NCBI RefSeq assembly: GCF_030817355.1
Contig: NZ_JAUSZH010000001.1
Location: forward strand, 2,350,501 to 2,414,500
Direction of reading: 5' to 3'
Origin: Streptomyces sp. V1I1
Lineage (GTDB): Bacteria > Actinomycetota > Actinomycetes > Streptomycetales > Streptomycetaceae
Length of the DNA stretch: 64,000 bases
The translations under genes and the position numbers were made by a program. Below are positions 56,975-64,000 of this stretch, in pieces (the stretch's first letter is position 1; the number at the start of each line of letters is the position of its first letter). Below the pieces are notes generated by a model that saw only the letters and a program-made list of their open reading frames with translations, ran no database searches and was not told where the DNA came from.

Positions 56975-57979
56975 TCACCGGGTGCCCTTGGGGTCGAGTG
57001 CGTCCCGCACTCCGTCACCGAAGAGGTTGAAGGCCAGCACCGTCACAAAGATCGCCACACCCGGGACGACCATGAACATCGGGTCTTCCTGGTAGTACTC
57101 CACGGCCTTGGAGAGCATCTGCCCCCAGGAGGCCGTCGGCGGCCTCACACCTGCCCCGAGGAAGCTCAGCGCCGCCTCGGTGAGGATGTTCGTGGGGATC
57201 ATCAGGGTGGTGTAGACGGTGATCGGGGCGACCAGGTTGGGCAGCAACTCCTTGAAGAGGACGTACCGCTGACCGGCGCCCAGGCTCCGGGCTGCCTCGA
57301 CGTACTCCTTCTCGCGCAGCGAGAGGGTCTGGCCGCGCACGATGCGTCCCACATACGGCCAGCCGAAGAAGCCGATCACCATGACCAGGACGGCGATGCG
57401 GACGCTGGTACCGGTGAGGCCGAACAGATCGCTGGGGAGGACGGAGACCAGCGAGATGATGAAGAGCAGCTGCGGGAAGGCCAGCAGCATGTCCATCACC
57501 CGGCTGATGATCGCGTCGACCCAGCCGCCGAAGTAACCGGCCACGATGCCGAAGATGGTGCCGAGCAGAACGGCGACCAGCGCCGCGAGGAAGGCCACGA
57601 GCAGCGAGATGCGGGCGCCGTAGACGATGCGACTGAACACGTCGCGGCCGTTCTGCGGCTCGAGGCCCAGCAGGAAGTCCGAACTGATGCCGCCGAAGGC
57701 GCCCTTGGGGGTACCGAACAGCGGGTCGATCGCGTCCTGGTGGAACTCGTTGGGCGGGTGGCCGAGCAGACTCACGATCAGCGGCGCGAAGATCGCCACG
57801 AGCACCAGGAAGATGACGACGACACCGCCGGCCAGCGCCAGCTTGTCCCGCTTGAGGCGGGTCCAGGCGATCTGTCGCAGCGACCGCCCTTCTACCGACT
57901 TCTTGACTACATCCGCCGCGACATCGACGGCTGCGGCCTTGTCCGCGTCCGCGCTCGTGTCGTGCAATGGTGCCGTCAT
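56975..57979 (-). CDS. Oligopeptide ABC transporter permease (OppC-like)
   Basis: A 334-residue permease with six helices; a charged N-terminal cytoplasmic tail (about 1-48), helix 1 LALAGGVVVIFLVLVAIFAP, and the EAA loop KEYVEAARSLGAGQRYVLFK. Together with OppB it forms the membrane channel. It is the first gene of the operon, 128 bp upstream of the binding-protein gene. ATG 57979. Confidence 0.94.
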   Translation of the reverse strand: MTAPLHDTSADADKAAAVDVAADVVKKSVEGRSLRQIAWTRLKRDKLALAGGVVVIFLVLVAIFAPLIVSLLGHPPNEFHQDAIDPLFGTPKGAFGGISSDFLLGLEPQNGRDVFSRIVYGARISLLVAFLAALVAVLLGTIFGIVAGYFGGWVDAIISRVMDMLLAFPQLLFIISLVSVLPSDLFGLTGTSVRIAVLVMVIGFFGWPYVGRIVRGQTLSLREKEYVEAARSLGAGQRYVLFKELLPNLVAPITVYTTLMIPTNILTEAALSFLGAGVRPPTASWGQMLSKAVEYYQEDPMFMVVPGVAIFVTVLAFNLFGDGVRDALDPKGTR

Positions 57980-58427
57980 CGTGGTGGGGACCCCTCTCGG
58001 CCGGAGGTGACCGGCCCGTACCCGCCGCTGTAGCGGCATTTTTCACAACTTGTGGTGCACGTGGAGCTTTGGTGCGAGAAGTACGCGTGAAGCACGCCGT
58101 ACACAGGGGCGAATATCCCCTTGCTGCGGGAGTCTTCAACGGTCTCGCGATCACCCGCCAGCCCCCCCGGGGAATGTTTGCTCAAACGTGATGAGGGGAG
58201 GGGGGTTCCGTTATACGGACGACGGCTCTGACTGAGCGGATCGCCATCTACCGCGTATGGGGCGAAAGTTGAGTGAGGTACCGCTATGCGGACTCATCCG
58301 CCGCATCCGTTGACTCATTGGATTGAAAGGCCTTTGAAGCCCAAGACGCACACATCCCACCCTGACTGCCACTACAGGGCACGGAATGTGTTAGGCGGGG
58401 ACGGCAATGGTGCCGTTGTGTAAAGGT
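57980..58427. promoter_or_regulatory. Promoter region of the opp operon
   Basis: A 448-bp gap separates oppC from the SseB-like gene, both on the minus strand. I see no gene. A near-perfect palindrome GTTTGCTCAAAC lies at 58176-58187, about 200 bp before oppC, and could be an operator. Several short direct repeats of GTTGA(G/C)T occur further upstream. Confidence 0.4.
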
Positions 58428-59240
58428 TCAGCGGCCGTGCGGCGGAGGGTAGCCGTAGCCACCCCCCGGCTCCGCCGGGGCGACTCCCACGACCGGTGCG
58501 CCGCCATGGGCGTCACGGTCGTAGAACGGACGGGCGTTGGCCCGCAGCCACATCGTCACCGGGTCGTACTCGTCGGACATCGCGACGGTGGAGACCGGCA
58601 GCCCGTCCGGAACCGCGCCGATCGACTGCTGCATCATGGCCCGCACCGCGTCCACGGACTGCCTGCCGGTGTCGTACAGATCGAGCCCGATGGCGAGATA
58701 CGGAGCGCCGAGCGCGGGCTGTACCCAGGCGCGGCGCAACGAGCGGACCGCGGCCGTGCGGTGGGCGATCTGTGAGAGCAGGCCGTAGAAGTGCGGGATG
58801 TCGATGGCGGGCTCGGACATCCGCAGGGGTCCGGCGGGCATCCGGTCGAGTCCGGTGGCGATCCGGCGCAGATCGAGCCAGGGGATGCCGACGCCGCCGC
58901 CGGGAGCGTGCGGGTTGAGCCAGATCCCCCAGCGGTCGGGGAACAGGGCGCGGGCGACGTCCGGGCCGCTGACCACTTCGTGGGCGCGGTTCCAGCCGCA
59001 GGCGGAGAGCTCTTGGGCGGAGGTGACGCAAGGGGCGTAACCGACGCCGTCGACCTCCATGTTCCCGTACTGGGCGTCGGGCGAGCCCGCCTGGCCGTGC
59101 CAGAGCAGCATCCAGAGCCGGCCGCTCGCCGGGTCGGCGATCGCCTGCAGCAGCGCCTCGTACGCGTCGTAGCGTCCAGGAGTCACCTGGCGCAGCATGT
59201 GCTCGACCTGCCCGGCCGCCGCGGTGCCTGACGCACTCAC
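58428..59240 (-). CDS. SseB-like protein, C-terminal-domain type
   Basis: A 270-residue soluble protein with the enhanced-serine-sensitivity (SseB) pattern: WMLLWHGQAGSPDAQYGNME, APCVTSAQELSACGW, and ALGAPYLAIGLDLYDTGRQS. SseB homologs have no settled biochemical role. A Gly/Pro tail (GGGYGYPPPHGR) ends the protein. GTG 59240 was chosen for the start of the conserved region. It is one of two tandem homologous genes. Confidence 0.75.
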   Translation of the reverse strand: MSASGTAAAGQVEHMLRQVTPGRYDAYEALLQAIADPASGRLWMLLWHGQAGSPDAQYGNMEVDGVGYAPCVTSAQELSACGWNRAHEVVSGPDVARALFPDRWGIWLNPHAPGGGVGIPWLDLRRIATGLDRMPAGPLRMSEPAIDIPHFYGLLSQIAHRTAAVRSLRRAWVQPALGAPYLAIGLDLYDTGRQSVDAVRAMMQQSIGAVPDGLPVSTVAMSDEYDPVTMWLRANARPFYDRDAHGGAPVVGVAPAEPGGGYGYPPPHGR

Positions 59241-59342
59241 CCTGGGTTCCGCCCCTCTTCGATCCACCCGGCACACAAGTGCGGCGGGTCCGGCCTGGCC
59301 ATCAAACCAGCTTAATCGGGAGTCCTGACGCCGACTTGACGA

Positions 59343-60113
59343 CTACACGTGCTGTCGTTGGTAGAAGGGCCGCACCCGTTCCAGCATCCATATACCGACC
59401 GGGTCCTGCGCCACATCCAGCAGTACGAGATTGACCGGCCAGCCCACCTGGACCCGGCCCAGCGCCCGGCCGAGCGCATCCATCGGGGCGTTGCGCTCGG
59501 CGGCCTCCCAGGAGGAGAGCTGGACGCCGATGAACAGGGTCGGCGACTCGCCCTCGATGGAGGCGAGCGCGCGGCGGGCGGTGACGACGACGCCGGAGCT
59601 CTCGAACTCACCGGCCGCGGCGGCGAGGAAGTCCACCGGCTCCTCCTGCCAGTCGGGCTCGAAGAGCCGCACCCGGCCGCCGGTCGCCGGACCGTCGAGG
59701 GGCGTGCGTCCCACCCGGCACAGCTCGGCGACGGCGGGCGGCGGCAGCGGGGCGCCGACCGTGCCGCCCGGGTTCACGGCGATGCCGAGCTGCGGGGGCA
59801 GTCCGCGGGCGAATTCGCGGGCGGGGGCGACGGTGAAGGGCATATGGCTGCCGACGCAATGCAGGAACTGCTGCTCGGAGCTGAAGACCGGGACGTACGC
59901 GGCCCCGTCGATCTCCATGGTGGGCAGATCGAGGTCGGGGCTGTCCGGACCACCGCCGTTGGGCAGCGGCACCCAGATCTGGCTGCGGCCGAGCACCTCG
60001 ACGAGGCGGCCTCCGGCGGAGGGGTTGCCGAGGGATGCGGCGAGCACCTCTTCGAGCTCGTTCGCCGGCCAGCCGCCGTATGGATGCGGATGCGGATGCT
60101 CCGGTGTCTGCAT
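59343..60113 (-). CDS. SseB-like protein
   Basis: A 256-residue paralog of the downstream gene: MQTPEHPHPHPYGGWPANEL at the start, IWVPLPNGG, EIDGAAYVPVFSSEQQFLHC and GESPTLFIGVQLSSWEAAER. Histidine/proline repeats at the N terminus are not conserved in the family. ATG 60113 follows GGAGAAGGA. The two SseB genes form a likely pair in one transcript. Confidence 0.8.
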   Translation of the reverse strand: MQTPEHPHPHPYGGWPANELEEVLAASLGNPSAGGRLVEVLGRSQIWVPLPNGGGPDSPDLDLPTMEIDGAAYVPVFSSEQQFLHCVGSHMPFTVAPAREFARGLPPQLGIAVNPGGTVGAPLPPPAVAELCRVGRTPLDGPATGGRVRLFEPDWQEEPVDFLAAAAGEFESSGVVVTARRALASIEGESPTLFIGVQLSSWEAAERNAPMDALGRALGRVQVGWPVNLVLLDVAQDPVGIWMLERVRPFYQRQHV

Positions 60114-60218
60114 GTGCTGTCCTTCTCCCCCTGCGTTCCCACGGTTGCGCGCCACGACCCTAACGCCGTGGGGGTCCGCCGGGGCGGGTGGGGGCGCGGC
60201 CTTCGGCCCCCATTGTCC

Positions 60219-60911
60219 TCAATCGCCGGACGGGCCTGCTTTTGACTCCTCGAAACCGACCCGGCAGAGCACCCCCGCCGAGTCCCGGTCCAGCAGCACC
60301 GCCGACGCGCAGCCCGCGGGCAGCCGCCCGGCCTCCGCGTCGCCGACCAGACGGCCCACCGCCCGCCGGTGCCGGGCGAACGCGTACCCCGACACTCCGC
60401 GGCCGCGCTCGCGCTGGCCCTCCCTGGCCACCGCGGGCGTGACGTCGAGGAGCACCAGATGCAGGCCGCGGCCGCGGCGGCGCGCCTCGCGGGCCAGCCA
60501 GCGCCGCACCCAGGCCTGGGTGCCGCAGTCGTGTACGACGACGCTCTCGCCGGAGCGCAGCGCGCGCCGAAGTCCGGCGTAGTGCGCGATCCGGACCAGC
60601 GGGCGGTAGACGGCGTACGGCAGGAGCTTGGGCATCCGCGCCTCCCACCGGTCCCGGGTGTCCTGGGAGTCGATGCCGCGGCCGCGCGCCGCGCGCTGGA
60701 TCAGCGTGGACTTTCCGCTGCCGGGCAGGCCGGAGACGACCACCACGTCACCGGCGGCGAAGACCAGACTGCGCGGGCTGTGACCCGAGCGGTCTCTCAG
60801 GTCACGCAGCACGGGCGCGGGCACCTCGGCCAGTCGCCGCCGAGCGGCCGCGCCCGGCGGGGCGGGCACCCCCGCGGTCGTCGCGTACGCCTCGGAGCGC
60901 TGCAACGTCAT
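60219..60911 (-). CDS. P-loop kinase-like ATPase (AAA_33 type)
   Basis: A 230-residue protein with Walker A VSGLPGSGKSTLIQRAA, VVVHDCGTQAWVRRWLA, and LVLLDVTPAVAREGQRERGR, resembling zeta-toxin/chloramphenicol phosphotransferase-like small-molecule kinases. Substrate unknown. The last codons (ending GFEESKAGPSGD) run through a half REP-like element (TCCTCAATCGCCGGACGGGC on the plus strand at 60219-60238), so the C terminus may have been altered by the repeat. ATG 60911 follows GGGAGGGTG. Confidence 0.78.
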   Translation of the reverse strand: MTLQRSEAYATTAGVPAPPGAAARRRLAEVPAPVLRDLRDRSGHSPRSLVFAAGDVVVVSGLPGSGKSTLIQRAARGRGIDSQDTRDRWEARMPKLLPYAVYRPLVRIAHYAGLRRALRSGESVVVHDCGTQAWVRRWLAREARRRGRGLHLVLLDVTPAVAREGQRERGRGVSGYAFARHRRAVGRLVGDAEAGRLPAGCASAVLLDRDSAGVLCRVGFEESKAGPSGD

Positions 60912-61066
60912 CACCCTCCCCCATGTCGGGTTACCCACCCTTGCCCATGAAGTGTAAAGAAACGGTAATGCGGCACAACCATATTGCAGCCGAGGGCCTG
61001 TCGCCCCACTCCGCCACGATGCGTGCAATGATGTGCGCGCCAACTGCATACCGGCCGCTTGAATCC

Positions 61067-61270
61067 ACGCGGGAGAGTCCTGGCCACTGTGTGCGCCGGG
61101 CGCCGAAGGAGCAAGTCCCTCCCTTGAATCTCTCAGGCCCCGTACCGCGTGTGATGAGGCAGATCTGAAAAGCGAGCCGCTGTCGAGTGGCTCCACCCAA
61201 GGTGCAAGTCACGACCACCAATACGTGCGGTCGCGACGAACCTCTCAGGTTCCGATGACAGATGGGGAGG
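61067..61270 (+). ncRNA. Tandem glycine riboswitch upstream of gcvT
   Basis: Two glycine aptamers in series precede gcvT. Aptamer 1 (about 61067-61173) shows GGGAGAG, GCCGAAGGAGCAAG, TGAATCTCTCAGGC and CAGATCTGAAAAG. Aptamer 2 (about 61174-61270) shows CCAAGGTGCAAGTC, AACCTCTCAGGTTCCGATGA and CAGATGGGGAGG. These cores match the glycine riboswitch consensus and its usual place before the glycine-cleavage operon, which it should switch on when glycine accumulates. Confidence 0.92.
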
Positions 61271-61305
61271 ATTGTCCTCGCCAGCATGCCCTGGGAGCCA
61301 CATCT

Positions 61306-62430
61306 ATGAGCAACGCCCCCCGTCTGACCGCCCTCGACGCCCTGCACCGTGCGCTGGGCGCGACCATGACCGACTTCGCGGGCTGGGACATGCCGCTGCG
61401 GTACGGCAGTGAGCGCGACGAACACAACGCCGTCCGCACCAAGGCCGGCCTCTTCGACCTCTCCCACATGGGCGAGATCACCGTCACCGGGCCGCAGGCC
61501 GCCGACCTCCTCGACTACGCACTGGTCGGCAACATCGGCGGCGTCGCCGTCGGCCGCGCCCGCTACACCATGATCTGCCAGGAGGACGGCGGGATCCTCG
61601 ACGACCTGATCGTCTACCGCCTCGGCGATACCGAATACATGGTCGTCGCCAACGCGAGCAATGCGCAGATCGTCCTGGACGCTCTGACCGAGCGCTCGGA
61701 GGGCTTCGACGCCGAGGTGCGCGACGACCGTGACGCGTATGCCCTGATCGCCGTCCAGGGCCCCGAGTCCCCGGGCATTCTGAAGTCGCTGACCGACGCC
61801 GACCTGGACGGGCTGAAGTACTACGCGGGCCTGCCCGGCACGGTCGCCGGCGTCCCGGCGCTGATCGCCCGCACCGGTTACACCGGCGAGGACGGCTTCG
61901 AGCTCTTCGTCGAGCCGCAGCACGCCGAGAAGCTCTGGCAGGCGCTGACCGACGCCGGAGCGCCGGCCGGTCTGATCCCCTGCGGCCTCTCCTGTCGCGA
62001 CACGCTGCGCCTGGAGGCGGGCATGCCGCTGTACGGGCACGAGCTGACGACCGCGCTGACCCCGTTCGACGCGGGCCTGGGCCGGGTCGTGAAGTTCGAG
62101 AAGACGGCCAATGGCGGGCGCTTCGTCGGCCGTGAGGCCCTTGAGGCCGCCGCCGAGCGCGCCGGGAGCAACCCCCCGCGCAAGCTCGTCGGCCTGATCG
62201 CCGAGGGGCGCCGGGTCCCCCGCGCCGGTTACCAGGTCCTCGTAGGCGGTCAGGTGATCGGCGAGGTCACCTCGGGCGCCCCGTCGCCGACGCTGGGCAA
62301 GCCGATCGCCATCGCGTACGTGGACGCGGCGCACGCCGCTCCCGGCACCGAGGGCGTCGGCGTCGACATCCGCGGCGCCCACGAGCCGTACGAGGTCGTC
62401 GCGCTGCCGTTCTACAAGCGCCAGAAGTGA
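61306..62430 (+). CDS. gcvT: Glycine cleavage system T protein (aminomethyltransferase)
   Basis: The 374-residue T protein transfers the aminomethyl carbon from GcvH to tetrahydrofolate. Diagnostic text: [47 protein letters not shown], and the Asp/Arg-containing [23 protein letters not shown] 61306 follows TGGGAG. It opens the riboswitch-controlled gcvT-gcvH-glyA operon. Confidence 0.97.
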   Translation: MSNAPRLTALDALHRALGATMTDFAGWDMPLRYGSERDEHNAVRTKAGLFDLSHMGEITVTGPQAADLLDYALVGNIGGVAVGRARYTMICQEDGGILDDLIVYRLGDTEYMVVANASNAQIVLDALTERSEGFDAEVRDDRDAYALIAVQGPESPGILKSLTDADLDGLKYYAGLPGTVAGVPALIARTGYTGEDGFELFVEPQHAEKLWQALTDAGAPAGLIPCGLSCRDTLRLEAGMPLYGHELTTALTPFDAGLGRVVKFEKTANGGRFVGREALEAAAERAGSNPPRKLVGLIAEGRRVPRAGYQVLVGGQVIGEVTSGAPSPTLGKPIAIAYVDAAHAAPGTEGVGVDIRGAHEPYEVVALPFYKRQK

Positions 62431-62491
62431 TCTTCAGCACCACACCACGCCCGTTCAGCAGCACTCCCCCGCGTACAGGAGAATTCAGGCC

Positions 62492-62869
62492 ATGAGCAAC
62501 CCCCAGCAGCTGCGCTACAGCAAGGAGCACGAGTGGCTGTCGCCCGCCGAGGACGGCGTGTCGACGGTCGGCATCACGGAGCACGCGGCCAACGCGCTCG
62601 GCGATGTGGTGTACGTACAGCTCCCGGAGGTCGGTGACACGGTGACCGCGGGCGAGACCTGCGGCGAGCTGGAGTCGACCAAGTCGGTCAGCGACCTGTA
62701 CTCGCCGATCAGCGGTGAGGTCGTCGAGGCCAACCAGGACGTGGTGGACGACCCTTCGCTGGTGAACTCCGCCCCCTTCGAGGGCGGCTGGCTCTTCAAG
62801 GTTCGCGTCGCGGAGGAGCCGAAGGACCTGCTCTCCGCCGACGAGTACACCGAGTTCTCCGGCTCCTAA
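62492..62869 (+). CDS. gcvH: Glycine cleavage system H protein
   Basis: A 125-residue lipoyl carrier; the lipoylated lysine is Lys64 in [12 protein letters not shown]. It shuttles the aminomethyl group between the P and T proteins. It lies 61 bp after gcvT and 11 bp before glyA. Confidence 0.98.
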   Translation: MSNPQQLRYSKEHEWLSPAEDGVSTVGITEHAANALGDVVYVQLPEVGDTVTAGETCGELESTKSVSDLYSPISGEVVEANQDVVDDPSLVNSAPFEGGWLFKVRVAEEPKDLLSADEYTEFSGS

Positions 62870-62880
62870 GGACGTATGGC

Positions 62881-64000
62881 ATGTCTGTTCTCAACACCCC
62901 TCTCCATGAACTGGACCCCGACGTCGCCGCCGCTGTCGACGCCGAGCTCCACCGTCAGCAGTCCACCCTCGAGATGATCGCCTCGGAGAACTTCGCTCCG
63001 GTCGCGGTCATGGAGGCGCAGGGCTCCGTCCTCACCAACAAGTACGCCGAGGGCTACCCCGGCCGCCGCTACTACGGCGGCTGCGAGCACGTCGATGTCG
63101 TCGAGCAGATCGCCATCGACCGCATCAAGGAGCTCTTCGGCGCCGAGCACGCCAACGTCCAGCCGCACTCGGGCGCCCAGGCGAACGCGGCCGCGATGTT
63201 CGCGCTACTCAAGCCGGGCGACACGATCATGGGTCTGAACCTCGCCCACGGCGGGCACCTGACCCACGGCATGAAGATCAACTTCTCCGGCAAGCTTTAC
63301 AACGTGGTCGCGTACCACGTCGACGACGCCACCGGTCAGGTCGACATGGCCGAGGTCGAACGGCTCGCCAAGGAGTCGAAGCCGAAGCTGATCGTGGCCG
63401 GCTGGTCCGCGTACCCGCGTCACCTGGACTTCGCGGCCTTCCGCCGGATCGCCGACGAGGTCGGCGCGTATCTGATGGTCGACATGGCCCACTTCGCGGG
63501 TCTCGTCGCCGCCGGACTGCACCCCAACCCGGTGCCGCACGCCCATGTCGTCACCACGACCACGCACAAGACCCTCGGCGGTCCGCGCGGCGGTGTGATC
63601 CTGTCCACGCAGGAGCTCGCCAAGAAGATCAACTCAGCAGTCTTCCCGGGCCAGCAGGGCGGTCCGCTGGAGCACGTCATCGCGGCGAAGGCGGTCGCGT
63701 TCAAGGTCGCGGCGTCCGAGGAGTTCCAGGAGCGCCAGCAGCGCACCATCGACGGCGCCCGGATCCTCGCCGCGCGTCTCGTCCGGGACGATGTGACCGA
63801 GCACGGCGTCTCCGTCCTGTCGGGCGGCACCGATGTGCACCTGGTCCTGGTCGACCTGCGCAACTCCGAGCTGGACGGCCAGCAGGCCGAGGACCGGCTC
63901 CACGAGGTGGGCATCACCGTCAACCGGAACGCCATTCCGAACGACCCGCGGCCGCCGATGGTCACCTCGGGTCTGCGGATCGGCACCCCGGCGCTGGCCA
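62881..64000 (+). CDS. glyA: Serine hydroxymethyltransferase, 3' end outside window
   Basis: The first 373 codons are visible. PLP binds Lys230 in [34 protein letters not shown] and [17 protein letters not shown] are the usual N-terminal signatures. It interconverts serine and glycine with folate one-carbon units, which fits co-transcription with the glycine cleavage genes. ATG 62881 follows AAGGA. Confidence 0.98.
   Translation, partial: MSVLNTPLHELDPDVAAAVDAELHRQQSTLEMIASENFAPVAVMEAQGSVLTNKYAEGYPGRRYYGGCEHVDVVEQIAIDRIKELFGAEHANVQPHSGAQANAAAMFALLKPGDTIMGLNLAHGGHLTHGMKINFSGKLYNVVAYHVDDATGQVDMAEVERLAKESKPKLIVAGWSAYPRHLDFAAFRRIADEVGAYLMVDMAHFAGLVAAGLHPNPVPHAHVVTTTTHKTLGGPRGGVILSTQELAKKINSAVFPGQQGGPLEHVIAAKAVAFKVAASEEFQERQQRTIDGARILAARLVRDDVTEHGVSVLSGGTDVHLVLVDLRNSELDGQQAEDRLHEVGITVNRNAIPNDPRPPMVTSGLRIGTPALA

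Overview
The window is high-GC actinobacterial chromosome, almost certainly Streptomyces. Codon usage is strongly G/C-ending, GTG and TTG starts are frequent, TTA codons are rare, and the core-gene order (cdgC ... gatB-gatA-gatC, rmdB, ligA ... mnmA, nifS-like ... opp ... gcvT-gcvH-glyA) matches my memory of the S. coelicolor SCO5511 to SCO5470 stretch, here inverted. No rRNA, tRNA, insertion sequence or CRISPR array was seen by eye.

1-17.4 kb: a membrane PAS-GGDEF protein (left end cut off), a 2-hydroxyacid dehydrogenase divergent from a frameshifted aldo/keto reductase, a PQQ-type sugar dehydrogenase lipoprotein, a repeat-rich convergent intergenic region, a giant LuxR (LAL) regulator, two GNAT acetyltransferases, small and membrane proteins, an MMPL exporter and a Tat-exported phospholipase C. 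17.7-32.4 kb: conserved housekeeping genes, namely the GatCAB amidotransferase operon (with a small membrane-protein gene between gatA and gatB), the c-di-GMP enzyme RmdB, DNA ligase LigA, a MetE-like protein with an SDR, a truncated alpha/beta hydrolase convergent with mnmA, a murein amidase and a cysteine desulfurase.

32.5-49.7 kb is accessory. It has a TetR regulator with a clear operator candidate, then an oxidoreductase / NAD-binding protein / DyP-like protein operon divergent from a LysR regulator. Next comes a compact unassigned biosynthetic cluster: MFS exporter, flavin monooxygenase, divergent ketosynthase III, AfsA-family butenolide synthase, HAD phosphatase and canonical ketosynthase III, mostly joined by 4-nt start/stop overlaps. 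A SnoaL-like protein and a monooxygenase-alpha/beta-hydrolase fusion with an internal ribosome-binding site read divergently. Two MmyB-like regulators, each with one TTA (bldA-dependent) codon, follow. AfsA next to a HAD phosphatase recalls gamma-butyrolactone and methylenomycin-furan (MmfL/MmfP) pathways. The two ketosynthases and two flavin monooxygenases suggest a more elaborate product. This is the best candidate for an undescribed system.

49.7-64 kb returns to core genes: a thioesterase, a TRIC-type channel, a five-gene oligopeptide ABC transporter, two SseB-like proteins, a P-loop kinase-like protein, and a tandem glycine riboswitch controlling gcvT-gcvH-glyA (glyA runs off the right end).
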